Shown here piece after piece: positions 1-8,148 of a DNA stretch of 64,000 bases. The position numbers and the translations under genes are program-made. The notes under the pieces were generated by a model that worked only from the letters and a program-made list of their open reading frames with translations, searched no databases and was not told where the DNA came from. Numbering within the stretch: position 1 is the stretch's first letter; every line of letters begins with the position of its first letter. This stretch comes from Streptomyces avidinii (GTDB taxonomy: Bacteria > Actinomycetota > Actinomycetes > Streptomycetales > Streptomycetaceae), in assembly GCF_014650695.1 (NCBI RefSeq), contig NZ_BMVL01000005.1, forward strand, positions 186,001-250,000, given 5' to 3'.

Positions 1-400
1 CCTGAAGGAGGTCGCCGACCTGGGGGTCGGGCAGGGCACGGGCGACGTCGGCCTGGGCGACGATGCCCACGAGTCGGTGGCCGTCGATGACGGGCAGGCG
101 CCGTACCTGGTGGTCGGCCATGGTGCGCATGATCTCGGAAGCGTCGTCGTCGGCTCCGATGGTGACCGCTTCGCCTTGGGCGAGTTCTCCGGCCTTGCAC
201 ACGGCGGGGTCCTTGCCGGCTCCGAGGACCTTCACGACGATGTCGCGGTCGGTCAGCATGCCCTTGAGCTTGTCGTCGGTGCCGCAGATCGGCAGTGCTC
301 CGACGCCCATCTGCGTCATCTTCTTCGCGGCCTCAAGGACCGTCTCCTCGGCGCCGATGCACTCCGCGCCCTCTGTCATGATCTCGCGAGCCGTGGTCAT
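1..400 (-). CDS. CBS-domain protein (3' end outside window)
   Basis: About 133 residues are visible, starting at the ATG whose last base is position 400, with GAGAGGAGCGG just upstream as a plausible ribosome site. The protein is two tandem CBS motifs. The first is around residues 7-60 (MTEGAECIGAEETVLEAAKK) and the second around 73-125, ending in VAQADVARALPD. CBS pairs bind adenine nucleotides. Stand-alone two-CBS proteins in actinobacteria (Hrp1 type) are usually stress or hypoxia induced, with no known enzymatic activity. The frame runs off the left edge with no stop, so the C-terminus is missing. Its stress-gene neighbours fit such a role, but ligand and function are inferred from family only. 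Confidence 0.88.
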   Translation of the reverse strand, partial: MTTAREIMTEGAECIGAEETVLEAAKKMTQMGVGALPICGTDDKLKGMLTDRDIVVKVLGAGKDPAVCKAGELAQGEAVTIGADDDASEIMRTMADHQVRRLPVIDGHRLVGIVAQADVARALPDPQVGDLLQ

Positions 401-499
401 CCGGCCGCTCCTCTCGGTAGGTGTCGTCCTGCGTGCTCTTGCCCTTGCAAAGGCAGGTGGGCGGGCACTGCTCGGCCGCCCGCCCACCAGGGGTTCGAC

Positions 500-775
500 T
501 CAGGTGCGCAGACGGCTGTTGGCGCCGTCGTGGCCGTCGGCCTGGTCCTCGTCGAACCAGTAGTCGCCGGCGGCCAGGTAGCGGAAGGAGTGCACGCTCT
601 TGCCGGGCAGGGCTACGGTGACCGCGCGGGTACCGTCTTCGCGGGGCACCAGGGTGTGGGTGCCGGGCTGCCAGTCGTTGAAGTCACCGACCACGCTGAC
701 CGGGCCGGGAGGCGTATCGGCGGGCAGGATGAAGGTGACCTGGGTGCGGTCCTTGAGCTGTCTGCGTTCCAGCAC
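500..775 (-). CDS. Isoamylase early-set (glycogen-binding-like) domain protein
   Basis: A 91-residue protein that is almost entirely one E-set/AMPK-beta-like carbohydrate-binding fold. The signature VVGDFNDWQPG is at residues 28-38, and FRYLAAGDYWFDEDQADG near the C-terminus is the usual closing strand region. I chose the GTG start at 775 because GAGGAGACTCC immediately precedes it; the frame is open further upstream but that part has no homology-like character. Free-standing domains of this kind occur in stress-gene clusters of streptomycetes. They may bind glycogen or trehalose-type glucans, but no catalytic domain is present. The real function is unknown. Confidence 0.82.
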   Translation of the reverse strand: MLERRQLKDRTQVTFILPADTPPGPVSVVGDFNDWQPGTHTLVPREDGTRAVTVALPGKSVHSFRYLAAGDYWFDEDQADGHDGANSRLRT

Positions 776-1440
776 GGAGTCTCCTCGCGGCAGGGGCGGA
801 TCGTCGCGGGCCATCCTCCATCCGGCGGCGCTCGGCGAGGGACGGACACGCCAAGGGAGGTCACCTTCATGGCCCTGCACCCGGCCGAAGTGCGTACATA
901 CCGGCCCTGCTGGTGCCGCGTGGAGCCCGGTGAGGCGGCTGCTCCGGGCGGCTACGACGAACTCCAAAGCTTGCGGCACACGTCCGGCCTGCTCGGCGGC
1001 CACCGAGTGGCGCTCATGTCGAGGGCGCCGGCCGGTCATGTACTTCGTTGGGCGTTCAGCGCGTCAGTAATCACCGGCTGGCTCGGGGTTCTCCCTCTAC
1101 GGGTGTGGCCGAGGCGGTCAGCCAGCGAGCCCCACCTGGGACAACAAGCCACCGCCACCCAGTATGGAAGTGCGTGATCACGGCTAATGCGAAGACCAGC
1201 TGGGCCGCACAGAGCGCCAGGTTGCCAGCAGACGCAGCACCGGATGCGGTCTCCTGCGGAAAACCTCCGCGAACCAGGTCTTCTCCACTGTCCCCACCCC
1301 TCATTCAGCCCGGGGTCACCCCGGACGACAGGGAAACAGCAGCGGCGACGTACTCGAGCAGGCTCTGACCATCCGGTCACGCGTGCCCCCGGTGTTTGTT
1401 GCCGGTCGACGGGGAACACGGGCTTGCGAGGTGATCGACT
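776..1440. other. Intergenic stretch, no firmly supported gene
   Basis: About 660 bases with no recognisable protein. A plus-strand reading frame at 869-1177 (102 residues) starts with ATG after AAGGGAGG, so it could be expressed, but its sequence is not like any family I know and looks compositionally random. Just before the next gene, GTTT at 1393-1396 is followed after 14 bases by GGGAAC, a weak resemblance to the GTTT-N14-16-GGGTAT pattern of stress sigma factor (SigB-type) promoters. I would not rely on it. Confidence 0.3.
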
Positions 1441-2595
1441 ATGCCGAGACGGGGCAAAGCATGCGATCGGGTGTGGGCGGCCGTTACCGGGAGAATCGAG
1501 TACGTACGGCGTGCGGCTCGTGGCTCTGGAAGTGAGCGGGACGATCTGACCCTGGTCGCCAAATCGGTGGTCGCGGCGATGGCCGCGTGGGTGATCGCCC
1601 GCTATCTGCTGCCGCCGACCGTTTCCACGTTCGCACCGTTCACCGCGCTGGTCGCCCTGCAGGCCACGGTGTATCGCTCGGTGCGCGACTGCGTCCAGTA
1701 CCTGGTGGCGATGGCCGCGGGAGCCGCACTCGCAGCCTCCCTGGCCGCGGCGGTGGGGATCCACGGGTGGACATTCGGGCTCCTCACTCTGATCGCGCTC
1801 TGCCTGGGAAGGATCGAACGGTTCGGCCGGCAGGGCACCCAGATCGCCATTATCGGCTTCTTCGCGTTCTCCTCCGGGCAGGGACGCATCGACTACATCG
1901 GCTACCTGGCCGCCTCAGTGACCGTCGGCGCGCTGTGCGGCCTCAGCGCCCACCTTGTCCTCGCACCGGCCCGTCACGTCCACCACCGGCAGCAGGCCGT
2001 CGCGGACCTGTACGCGGCGATGAGCCGACGCCTCGACGACCTGGCCGAGATCCTCGAGGGAAACGACTCCGACACTGAATGCGTCCGGCACTGGCGCCGC
2101 GACTGGCGCAAGCTCGCCGCCGAATGCGAACGCATCCAAGACGCCATCGATACGGAGATCGAAAACAGCCGCCTCCACCCCCGCCACGGCATCACCAGCG
2201 CCGACACGGCGCTGTCCCGCGCCCGCGGCGCCGCCACCGTCGCCGAACGCACCATGGACCACCTCCGGTCCCTGACCCGCACCCTGGACTATGCCCTGGA
2301 CAGCGGAGAGATCCAGAACCTTCCCCCATGCTTCCGGACTGCCTCCAGCTCGCTGCTGCGAAGAGCGGCCACCACGATGCAGGAGATCGGCCAGACTTCC
2401 CGCACCGATTCCGGACACCTGGACGTCCTGATCGACGACGCCACGGCAGAGCTCGACCGCGTCGAGCAGCAGGAGCGAGCGGCTGCCGAAGCCACACCGA
2501 CAGTGCACACCCTCCAGGGAACCCTCCTCACGGACATCGGCCGCCTTTTGGCCGAACTCCGTTCGGGCCACAAAGCCCTTACCCAGACACCCTGA
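1441..2595 (+). CDS. FUSC / aromatic acid exporter-like membrane protein
   Basis: A 384-residue protein. The N-terminal half has five or six hydrophobic segments (about residues 38-180), starting with VVAAMAAWVIARYLLPP and the family-typical FAPFTALVALQATVYRSV at about 62-79. The C-terminal half is soluble and helical, rich in Arg/Glu heptads (about 185-375), probably cytoplasmic. This layout matches the FUSC/aromatic acid exporter (ArAE) family, which exports aromatic acids or other small acids. GAGGTGATCGACT before the ATG supports the start. It stands alone, with no periplasmic adaptor, as expected for a Gram-positive. The substrate cannot be deduced. Confidence 0.85.
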   Translation: MPRRGKACDRVWAAVTGRIEYVRRAARGSGSERDDLTLVAKSVVAAMAAWVIARYLLPPTVSTFAPFTALVALQATVYRSVRDCVQYLVAMAAGAALAASLAAAVGIHGWTFGLLTLIALCLGRIERFGRQGTQIAIIGFFAFSSGQGRIDYIGYLAASVTVGALCGLSAHLVLAPARHVHHRQQAVADLYAAMSRRLDDLAEILEGNDSDTECVRHWRRDWRKLAAECERIQDAIDTEIENSRLHPRHGITSADTALSRARGAATVAERTMDHLRSLTRTLDYALDSGEIQNLPPCFRTASSSLLRRAATTMQEIGQTSRTDSGHLDVLIDDATAELDRVEQQERAAAEATPTVHTLQGTLLTDIGRLLAELRSGHKALTQTP

Positions 2596-2674
2596 CCGAA
2601 GGCGTAAGCCTGAGGGCGCCCTTCTCGCGCCATGACACGAACTCGACCGCCTCGCGCAGGTGCAGCACCCGTGC

Positions 2675-3034
2675 TCAGCGACCGGCGGCCGGTGCGTGGC
2701 GGACCGGCCACGCCGGCTTCGGGAGCCCGGGCGCGCGGCGCCTGTGGGCTTCGAAGGCGAGCCAGGCGGCTCCTGAGGCGACCGTAGTGAGGAACGGGAG
2801 CGCCCAAGCGGCCAGTTGCCAGACGGCCGCGACGTCCAGGGTGCTCACCAGCGCCGCCGCCGGAGCGGCGGCAAGGGTCAGCAGCAGCGTGATCCTGGCC
2901 CAGAGCGGCAGCCTGCGGCTCACCGCGGCGGTCGCGAGGCCCAGGCCCACGCTCGCCGTGAGGATCACGGCCAGAGCCACAAGGGCGACGGCGACGGCGA
3001 CCATCAGGGCGAGGAGTAGCAGGATCAGGCCCAT
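2675..3034 (-). CDS. Small multi-pass membrane protein
   Basis: A 119-residue, very hydrophobic protein with three or four predicted membrane helices. The first begins directly at the N-terminus (MGLILLLLALMVAVAVALVA), the second at about residues 45-65 after RRLPLWARI, and the third around 72-92. The ATG at 3034 is preceded by GGAGGTGGGCGCGAC. The frame is open to 3304 but the added residues look non-coding. The gene is about 100 bases downstream of a TTGAAC-AC-GTTCAA operator-like palindrome shared with the yndJ promoter near 30,650, so it is probably under a repressor. I do not recognise a named family. Confidence 0.68.
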   Translation of the reverse strand: MGLILLLLALMVAVAVALVALAVILTASVGLGLATAAVSRRLPLWARITLLLTLAAAPAAALVSTLDVAAVWQLAAWALPFLTTVASGAAWLAFEAHRRRAPGLPKPAWPVRHAPAAGR

Positions 3035-3134
3035 GTCGCGCCCACCTCCGGTCTCGTAGCGACCCGTCGCGAGGGCAGGCGGATCCGACTCCGCTGCTCC
3101 GGCAGGTTTACCGGAAGCCATACTGTCAGAGGCA

Positions 3135-3148
3135 TTGAACACGTTCAA
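3135..3148 (-). promoter_or_regulatory. Operator-like palindrome TTGAAC-N2-GTTCAA (copy 1) with embedded -35
   Basis: TTGAACACGTTCAA has 6-bp perfect arms around a 2-base centre. Read on the minus strand, the outer TTGAAC is followed after 17 bases by CAGTAT, a plausible -35/-10 pair reading toward the small membrane protein gene. Two identical-arm copies flank the yndJ promoter in this window. The geometry (palindrome over the -35) fits a TetR-type repressor site. The regulator is not identifiable here. Confidence 0.6.
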
Positions 3149-3149
3149 C

Positions 3150-3620
3150 ACTGCCCTCCGTGTCACCCGTAAACCTGGTGGCGGCGGCGGGGTCCGGCGG
3201 CGGGGGCGTGGCGCGATCCCAGGATGCAGTACCGGTAGGCCACCGAGGCCGACGGCGTGGTCGGCTGCGTCTGCATCTCGGCCCCGGACTCCTACCTCGG
3301 ACACCAGGGGGCGAGTAGCTGGCGGGTAGCTGCCCGGCTCCTCCGTGCGTCGACGTTCACCCCTGGCACGGGTTGCCCTCGCTGCCGACCTGCGAAAGCG
3401 CTCTGGCGAGCGAGTGCCGGATCCGCGGATGGCTCAACAGCCAGAAGGACAATGATCAACCTGGTTCCCTGCCGCAGCAGGGGAGGTGGGTTGTGTCGAG
3501 GTCTTCACGCTCTGCGCGCGCGGTCTCTCGCCATCACCTCGACTGTGCCGAACGCGGCCGTAACCGCCTCGACAGTTTCGACAGCACCTCGGCCTTAGTG
3601 GAGCGGAGTCGCGCGGTGCT
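3150..3620. other. Intergenic stretch, no supported gene
   Basis: Roughly 470 bases between the operator and a leftward hypothetical gene. All frames are either short or look like GC-rich noise, with no ribosome site followed by a protein-like sequence. I see no repeats or strong hairpins. It may be decayed DNA, as in other parts of the first 18 kb. Confidence 0.3.
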
Positions 3621-3623
3621 GGG

Positions 3624-4037
3624 CTACGAGTACACCTGCCACCAGCGGTCCGCCTCAGCACGAGCCACTTCGGCGTCGTACTGGCTCGCGTCGAAGTGGA
3701 GCTCAGGCGGCGGGTAGGGCATGGCGCTGTGGCCCACTTCCCACGGAACTTTCCAGTCCGACCACTGCACGATCTCCCCGAAGCGCTGCACGGCCACGGT
3801 CAGGAAGCCGCAGCATCCACCGGTGCACTCCGGTTCCCCCAGCTCCAGGCGGCGCGCCTCACCGGTCGCCTGGAGAGGGCTGGGCCGGCCGGACGGCAGC
3901 GCAACGGCCGCGTAAGGTCCTCGGCCGCCTTCGCCGACGGCGTCTTCGACCACATCCTCACCATTGACCCAGAACCGCAATTGGGCAGGAAACCGTGGCC
4001 CCGGCGGCAACACCCTGATCTCTAGACGATCGAACAT
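3624..4037 (-). CDS. Conserved-looking hypothetical protein
   Basis: A 137-residue soluble protein with balanced composition. Features are an N-terminal strand-rich part (MFDRLEIRVLPPGPRFPAQL), an acidic turn (VNGEDVVEDAVGEGGRGPY), a CTGGCC cysteine cluster at about residues 70-75 followed by GFLTVAVQRFGEIVQWSDW, and a C-terminus rich in Trp and Asp. The clustered cysteines suggest metal or structural binding. AGGGTGGTCTG precedes the ATG. Its start overlaps by one base the terminal TGA of a transposase-remnant frame, presumably by chance. I do not recognise a characterised family. Proteins with this style of Cys motif and W-rich surroundings are common single-copy hypotheticals in Streptomyces. 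Confidence 0.65.
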   Translation of the reverse strand: MFDRLEIRVLPPGPRFPAQLRFWVNGEDVVEDAVGEGGRGPYAAVALPSGRPSPLQATGEARRLELGEPECTGGCCGFLTVAVQRFGEIVQWSDWKVPWEVGHSAMPYPPPELHFDASQYDAEVARAEADRWWQVYS

Positions 4038-4144
4038 CAGACCACCCTACGGGGACGTGCTGACGCCGGCGCGCCGCCCGACCGACGTCGACCTCCACTT
4101 GCCGACGGAAGGGTCCACAAGGTGCCTCCCGTTCTCGGGTTCTG

Positions 4145-4750
4145 TGCCCGGCCGAACATGTGACGTTTGAGCATCTTGATTCGGTTGACGTGCCCTTCGA
4201 CGACGCCTGAGCTCCAGGGCAGGGTGAGGCCGGCGATGACCGCATCGCGGTCACGATCGATACCCGCGGCGAGTGTGTGGAGGCTGGGGAGGTCGTCTCG
4301 CCGGACCGCATCGAGCCACTGTGGCAGCCGTTCGCCCTGGCGCTCGCTGAGCATCTGGCCGAAGGAGCGGACGTGGCCGGTGAGGGCGTCCAGTTCAGGG
4401 CAGTGGACCAGAACCGCTTTGAGCCGAAGGTGCTCCGTCTCATTGAGGGTCTCCGGCCGGCGAAGGATCCATCCGGCGACGACGCGGGGTGACGGTGGCC
4501 GAGCTGTGACGGGGCCCGGCGAGAGCCGCTTCTCCCGGAATTGGGAGCGAACCCGCTGGTAGCTGCCCTGATGGCCGAGCGGCACGATCTCCTCTCACAC
4601 CGTCCAGGCGTTCGTGCAGCCCTGGTTCCAGCGGTCATCCAGGTAGGGCCTGAAGGCGTCGAGCTTGGACGGCCGGCCCTGCCACTGCCCGTGGAATAGG
4701 TCCTCCGGGGTGGCTGCATCGGCCAAGAGTTTGACGGTCCGGGAGGTCAT
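4145..4750 (-). pseudogene. ISL3-family transposase, C-terminal half, with internal stop
   Basis: The minus-strand frame from 4750 reads like the second half of an ISL3 transposase: LADAATPEDLFHGQWQGRPS, then LDAFRPYLDDRWNQGCTNAW, then after the break LGHQGSYQRV, LKAVLVHCPELDALTGHVRS and the family-diagnostic VVEGHVNRIKMLKRHMFGRA. A TGA at 4595-4597 interrupts the frame where homologues have Trp (LWEEI), so a TGG to TGA change is likely. The N-terminal zinc-finger half and the conserved C-terminal LLRKRVLL are absent. No terminal inverted repeats are apparent. This is an immobile fragment and shows past insertion or recombination here. Confidence 0.8.
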
Positions 4751-4905
4751 CCGAAGTCCTCGTGGCGGCCGACCGGTCGGTGCTCTTCTTCGGCTCCGCG
4801 CTCGACCTCGGCGCCGCCCTGATCGACTTCCGGGCCGGCAGGCGCACACCCGTGGAGTGGTTCCGGTAGCGGGAGACGTGCGGGGGCGGCTGCTGAGAGC
4901 CGCGC

Positions 4906-5317
4906 TCAGGTCGGGTAGCCGATCGACGCGATGGTGTCACCGAGCTGCGCAGTGTCACGGCGGGGTTCAGGGCAGCCACCGCATCCGGCGTGAGAGGCCA
5001 CAGCTGGTACACATCGACTGTTCCAGGTCCACCGGCCTGCCGTAGTAACTCCGGGCCCATGCCGGGTAGTTCTCCAGCGTTCCCTCGACCAGGCGGCGAA
5101 AAAGCCAGTCGGATCCGTCCGGAACGGAACGGCCGCCGTCGAGATCGACCTCTCCTGTCCGCCACTGCTCGTCAGCGGTCTCCCGCCACAGGCACACGGT
5201 GATGTGCGGGACCTTCTCCAGCCGAAAGGCCGGATCCTCGACGCATGACCGGAACACCTCCGGGACTGTGTCGACCACACCGGGCCACGGCGCCCCGTCG
5301 CCCGCGTACGGGCTCAT
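4906..5317 (-). pseudogene. Frameshifted hypothetical protein gene
   Basis: The first 100 or so residues (from ATG 5317) look like a genuine soluble protein: VPHITVCLWRETADEQWRTG, then GSDWLFRRLVEGTLENYPAW, then ARSYYGRPVDLEQ. Near 5015 the frame changes; a different frame continues with VDVYQLWPLTPDAVAALNPA. Near 4955 a third frame gives TAQLGDTIASIGYPT followed by a stop at 4906. Joining the three gives a smooth protein end, while the nominal reading frame finishes in a short Arg-rich tail. I therefore read it as a gene with two frameshifts, either real decay or sequencing error. The family is not recognised. Confidence 0.55.
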
Positions 5318-5732
5318 CGTCGACTCGTGGTCGAACCGCGGATGTACGCTCCGCCGAGGGTCGACCGCGACCGCCTACCGAAGGTCCAGGAGTTCGATCT
5401 GCAGGAGCGCCAGGCGTCTGCCCACCGCGTGTGCTCGGACTCCCCGAGGACGGGGGGTGCGTGTGCGCCGACATCCTGCGGTCCACGGTCCGAGCGGCCG
5501 TCCACTCGTGTGCCTGCCGCCGGGCGCGGGCGTCCCTGCGCCTCAGTCACCGTGCTCTGTGCCTTGCAGCCCTCACTTCGAAGGGCTGAATCTTAGAGGG
5601 CGGCGGATCGATTCCGGAGGGGATTCCCGATGCTCCCGCACTCCTGGCGGCGGGTGGGTAGCGTCTGCGGTCATCACTCGGCCGGAGCATGAAGGCGGCC
5701 GGGGTCGTCGAGAACAGAGGGAGCGAGCACTA
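5318..5732. other. Intergenic stretch, no supported gene
   Basis: About 415 bases separating the damaged hypothetical gene and the roadblock-type gene. Frames here are Arg/Ser/Pro-rich and unlike protein. A faint protein-like string on the minus strand around 5370-5420 (RLALLQIELLDLR then a stop) may be a leftover of another damaged gene. No promoter could be assigned with confidence. Confidence 0.25.
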
Positions 5733-6107
5733 ATGCTGACTGTTGAGACGTCTCTGAAGGAGGCGATGACCTCGATCGAGGGGAGCGTGGCGGCCGCACT
5801 GGTCGACTACACGAGTGGCATGGCGCTGGGAACGCTGGGTGGGGGCAAGGACCTCGATCTGACGGTGGCGGCGGCGGGGAACACCGACGTGATCCGGGCG
5901 AAGGTCCGCACGATGGAGATGCTGGGCCTCAAGGACGACATCGAGGATGTGCTGATCACCCTCGGCAGCCAGTACCACCTCCTCCGGCTGATCAGGGGCC
6001 GCGGGGGCAACGGCCTGTTCCTGTACATCGTGCTGGACAAGGGCCGGGCTAACCTCGCGATGGCCCGGCACCAGCTCAGGCGTATCGAGGCGGAACTGGA
6101 GCTGTAA
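5733..6107 (+). CDS. Roadblock/LC7-like small protein
   Basis: A 124-residue protein. It has the alpha-beta sandwich signature of roadblock/longin-type modules: an N-terminal helix (LKEAMTSIEGSVAAALVDYT), a strand pair (SGMALGTLGGG), then VLITLGSQYHLLRLIRG and a C-terminal amphipathic helix. Proteins of this size in Streptomyces often accompany small GTPases and sensor ATPases (conservon-like systems), where they modulate GTPase state. No partner GTPase gene is adjacent here, so it may act alone or in trans. AGAGGGAGCGAGC precedes the ATG. An ArsR gene follows 190 bases downstream in the same direction, separated by palindromes. Confidence 0.7.
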   Translation: MLTVETSLKEAMTSIEGSVAAALVDYTSGMALGTLGGGKDLDLTVAAAGNTDVIRAKVRTMEMLGLKDDIEDVLITLGSQYHLLRLIRGRGGNGLFLYIVLDKGRANLAMARHQLRRIEAELEL

Positions 6108-6141
6108 GGGCATCCTGTTTCCCGGCTCTCGTATGCCCAGA

Positions 6142-6161
6142 AGTTGAAAGAATCTTCAACT
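6142..6161. promoter_or_regulatory. ArsR-type operator candidate (TTGAA-N6-TTCAA variant)
   Basis: AGTTGAA-AGAATC-TTCAACT has 7-bp perfect arms with a 6-base spacer, the same spacing as the three TTGCA-N6-TGCAA sites near the other ArsR-linked operons. It lies 136 bases upstream of the first ArsR gene. A second, tighter palindrome, CACATT-TG-AATGTG, follows at 6165-6178. Either may be the ArsR autoregulatory site. Confidence 0.5.
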
Positions 6162-6296
6162 CGGCACATTTGAATGTGACCAGCCAAGGGCAGGCCGGAG
6201 CCGGGAGGCGGGAGGATGGCGGGAGCAGCGGATCGAAGATCCGGCAGTTTGGGCCGACGGGCCTCGGAACGGTCGAACCCGGGTGGGAGTGTTGTC

Positions 6297-6656
6297 GTGC
6301 AGGTACCGCTGTACCAGGCCAAGGCGGAGTTCTTCCGCATGCTCGGACACCCCGTCCGGATTCGAGTACTGGAACTGCTCCAGAACGGCCCTGTACCTGT
6401 ACGCGCACTCCTGAACGAGATCGAGATCGAACCGTCCAACCTCTCCCAGCAGCTCGCAGTACTGCGCCGCTCCGGCATTGTGGTCTCCATTCGTGAAGGC
6501 TCCACCGTCAGCTACGCTCTCGCCGGCGGCGACGTGGCAGAACTCCTGCGCGCCGCACGGCGCATCCTCACCTCACTGATAGCCGGACAGAGCGAGCTGC
6601 TCGCCGAACTCCGGCACACCGACGCCTCCGTGCAAACGGGTCCGCCCGCACTGTGA
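6297..6656 (+). CDS. ArsR-type winged-helix regulator (paralogue 1)
   Basis: A 119-residue ArsR/SmtB-fold DNA-binding protein from the GTG at 6297, preceded by GGGTGGGAGT. The frame is open from ATG 6216, but alignment with the paralogue at 13118-13459 starts at VPLYQAKAEFFRMLGHPVRI. The recognition helix is in EPSNLSQQLAVLRRSGIV and the wing in SIREGSTVSYALAGGD. It contains no cysteine and no evident CxC metal motif, so it is unlikely to sense thiophilic metals as classical ArsR does. It is one of three closely similar copies in 7.2 kb. Ligand unknown; the gene probably regulates itself through palindromes 120-155 bases upstream. Confidence 0.85.
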   Translation: MQVPLYQAKAEFFRMLGHPVRIRVLELLQNGPVPVRALLNEIEIEPSNLSQQLAVLRRSGIVVSIREGSTVSYALAGGDVAELLRAARRILTSLIAGQSELLAELRHTDASVQTGPPAL

Positions 6657-7429
6657 CGGTCCGGCCCGCAAGGATCCGCCTCTGGGTTTGCCTGGGTGCT
6701 CTTGTGTCCGGAGCCCCGGCGGCCCCGCGTTCGGCATCACCGAGGCGCGGCTCGGGCTCGGCGGCGTCCTGCACACCTGACCAGGCCCCAAGTAGCCGCG
6801 CCGGAGCCGGCCACCCCGCAGGAGGCGAAGCTGGCTCAAGGCTCGTACGCGTACTGCCCGGCGGGTCGGCTCTCCAAGTCACCGCGTCACCAGGGGGATG
6901 GTCAGGGCCGGGCGTGAACTGCACCCCAGGCCCGGCATCCAAGTAGGGCAAGGGGGCACGCCATCAGCGAAGGGGGACCGGGCTCACCGACGCAATGTGG
7001 AGAGCTGGGGTGACGGAATTCTTGCTTGCGGAGCCCGGCCACTGGCTTGGTGATGCGGGCCACCGGGTGCGTCTACCGCTTGGCCGCGGAGGGCGAGGGC
7101 GGCGAGGTCTTCCTTCGTCCGGTCGACGTAGCCCTTCTCCTCGACCATGTCGATCATGTTGATCCTCCCGCATGCCCCGTCAGCAGCCCCCGCTGGTCGG
7201 GGCATCTTTCATGCGGAGGGGTGCTTGGGGAGTGCCTGGCAGAGCACCGGGACTGCGAAGCCTCGTACCCGACCGCACTGGTTGTTGGACCCTTCCGGGT
7301 GTGCGCGCGTGCGCGGGCGGGGCAGGGTCGCGGACGGTGTCCAGCCGGTCTGTCGGCGAGGACGTGCGGTCCGGCGGAGATCCGGGGCGGGGCAGAGTCG
7401 GATCGAGGCGACGGTGAGGCTGCCGAGAC
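6657..7429. other. Degraded region, at most one doubtful small gene
   Basis: No convincing gene. The best candidate is a minus-strand frame at 6984-7157: 57 residues starting MIDMVEEKGYVDRTKEDLAA after a good ribosome site (GGGAGGATCAAC), but its second half turns Pro/Arg-rich and I do not recognise it. It could be the stub of a truncated gene. The remainder appears to be decayed sequence next to IS and oxidoreductase remnants. Confidence 0.3.
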
Positions 7430-7570
7430 GTAGCCGCGCTCGTCGAACCTCGTGGCCACGGCCCGGGAGTGATAAGCAAGGCCAGGGGACGGCGTCCGCC
7501 CTCACCGCGAGGTGGATCTTGCAGGTCAGGTTGCCCCGGGAGCGTTCGAGTCCCTTGTCGGACGGTGCTG
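7430..7570 (-). pseudogene. IS5-type (IS4/IS5 DDE) transposase remnant
   Basis: On the minus strand, LERSRGNLTCKIHLAVRADA matches the very conserved LGRSRGG-LTTKIHLA block of IS5-family DDE transposases. A neighbouring frame continues with LALLITPGPW, where intact copies have LAFVLTPGQ. A further fragment, MATRFDERG, resembles the C-terminal ATRYDK block. The pieces are in different frames and the DDE core between them is deleted, so this is a dead fragment. No terminal repeats or target duplication could be recognised. Confidence 0.5.
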
Positions 7571-7629
7571 CCGGGAGCATGCGTCTTTTCCGGCACTCGT
7601 GGCAGTTTCCTACCAGCGCCGGCGGGGCG

Positions 7630-7770
7630 GAACACACCGCGGCCGTCAGCAGCGCCGACAAGGCCGACTTCGTGAGAGGGCTGGGCGCCGACGAGGTTGT
7701 CCCGTACAAGCTGCCGACTGGGCGCCCCCTGCGACGTCATTTTCGACGGCGTGGGCGGTGAACCAGCTGT
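7630..7770 (+). pseudogene. MDR-family (zinc-type) oxidoreductase fragment
   Basis: The plus-strand frame near 7630-7720 reads SSADKADFVRGLGADEVVPY, which matches the nucleotide-binding part of NADPH:quinone reductase-like medium-chain dehydrogenases (typical K-x-DFVRSLGADEVIDY). A second frame then gives CDVIFDGVGG, the usual next strand (YDVIFDAVG). Catalytic N-terminal and C-terminal parts are missing and the frame is broken. It is a short relic that supports the view that 6.7-7.9 kb is decaying DNA. Confidence 0.45.
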
Positions 7771-7899
7771 GCGGGTTCGGCCGCGCCCCTGGTGCGGGGA
7801 CCAGTGGGAGAGGGGTGCCCTGCGCCTGCGGGGCTGCTGCCGGAGGAGCGGGTCCACCGGCTTCGCCGTGAGGCTCTCGGCAAGCCGCACCGGCTAGAC

Positions 7900-7915
7900 T
7901 TGCAGAGATATGCAA
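7900..7915. promoter_or_regulatory. ArsR-type operator TTGCA-N6-TGCAA (site A)
   Basis: TTGCA-GAGATA-TGCAA lies 20 bases before the start of the 7935-8958 small-protein operon. The same 5-bp arms and 6-base spacing recur at 9777-9792 and 13554-13573, each upstream of an ArsR gene. No ArsR gene is in this operon, so control would be by one of the linked ArsR paralogues. Confidence 0.6.
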
Positions 7916-7934
7916 TTTACTAGTTCTGGATTCG

Positions 7935-8129
7935 GTGGACGGGGGTCGCAGCGTGGCCGGGTTCGAGGAAGCGGCGCTGGAACGGGTCCGCATGGCGCGG
8001 TCTCGGCTCCAGGCTGCACAGGCGGCTGACGATGCCTTCGAGGAGGCGCAGGCCGCGGAGGAGCTGGAGGACGCGCTGCGCGTGGCCAACGATCACGGCG
8101 TGGCCGCCGGCGACGAAGGCAGCCGGTGA
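7935..8129 (+). CDS. Small helical hypothetical protein
   Basis: A 64-residue protein, predicted as two helices rich in Ala, Glu and Asp: FEEAALERVRMARSRLQAAQ, then AADDAFEEAQAAEELEDALR. It ends in VANDHGVAAGDEGSR. It starts at GTG 7935, or GTG 7953, which would begin VAGFEEAAL and fits related small streptomycete proteins better. It is the first gene after the palindrome at 7900-7915 and is followed by an RsbW-like ATPase gene, so it may be an accessory to that kinase. The function is unknown. Confidence 0.6.
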   Translation: MDGGRSVAGFEEAALERVRMARSRLQAAQAADDAFEEAQAAEELEDALRVANDHGVAAGDEGSR

Positions 8130-8148
8130 ACCGGACGGTGCCAGCGGC

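Noticed and set aside
869..1177. Plus-strand frame of 102 residues with a good ribosome site
   Set aside because: Composition looks random, no family resemblance, and it lies in an otherwise empty, possibly decayed stretch.
1393..1420. SigB-type promoter GTTT-N14-GGGAAC before the FUSC gene
   Set aside because: The -10 part differs from GGGTAT/C, and similar weak matches occur elsewhere, so evidence is too thin.
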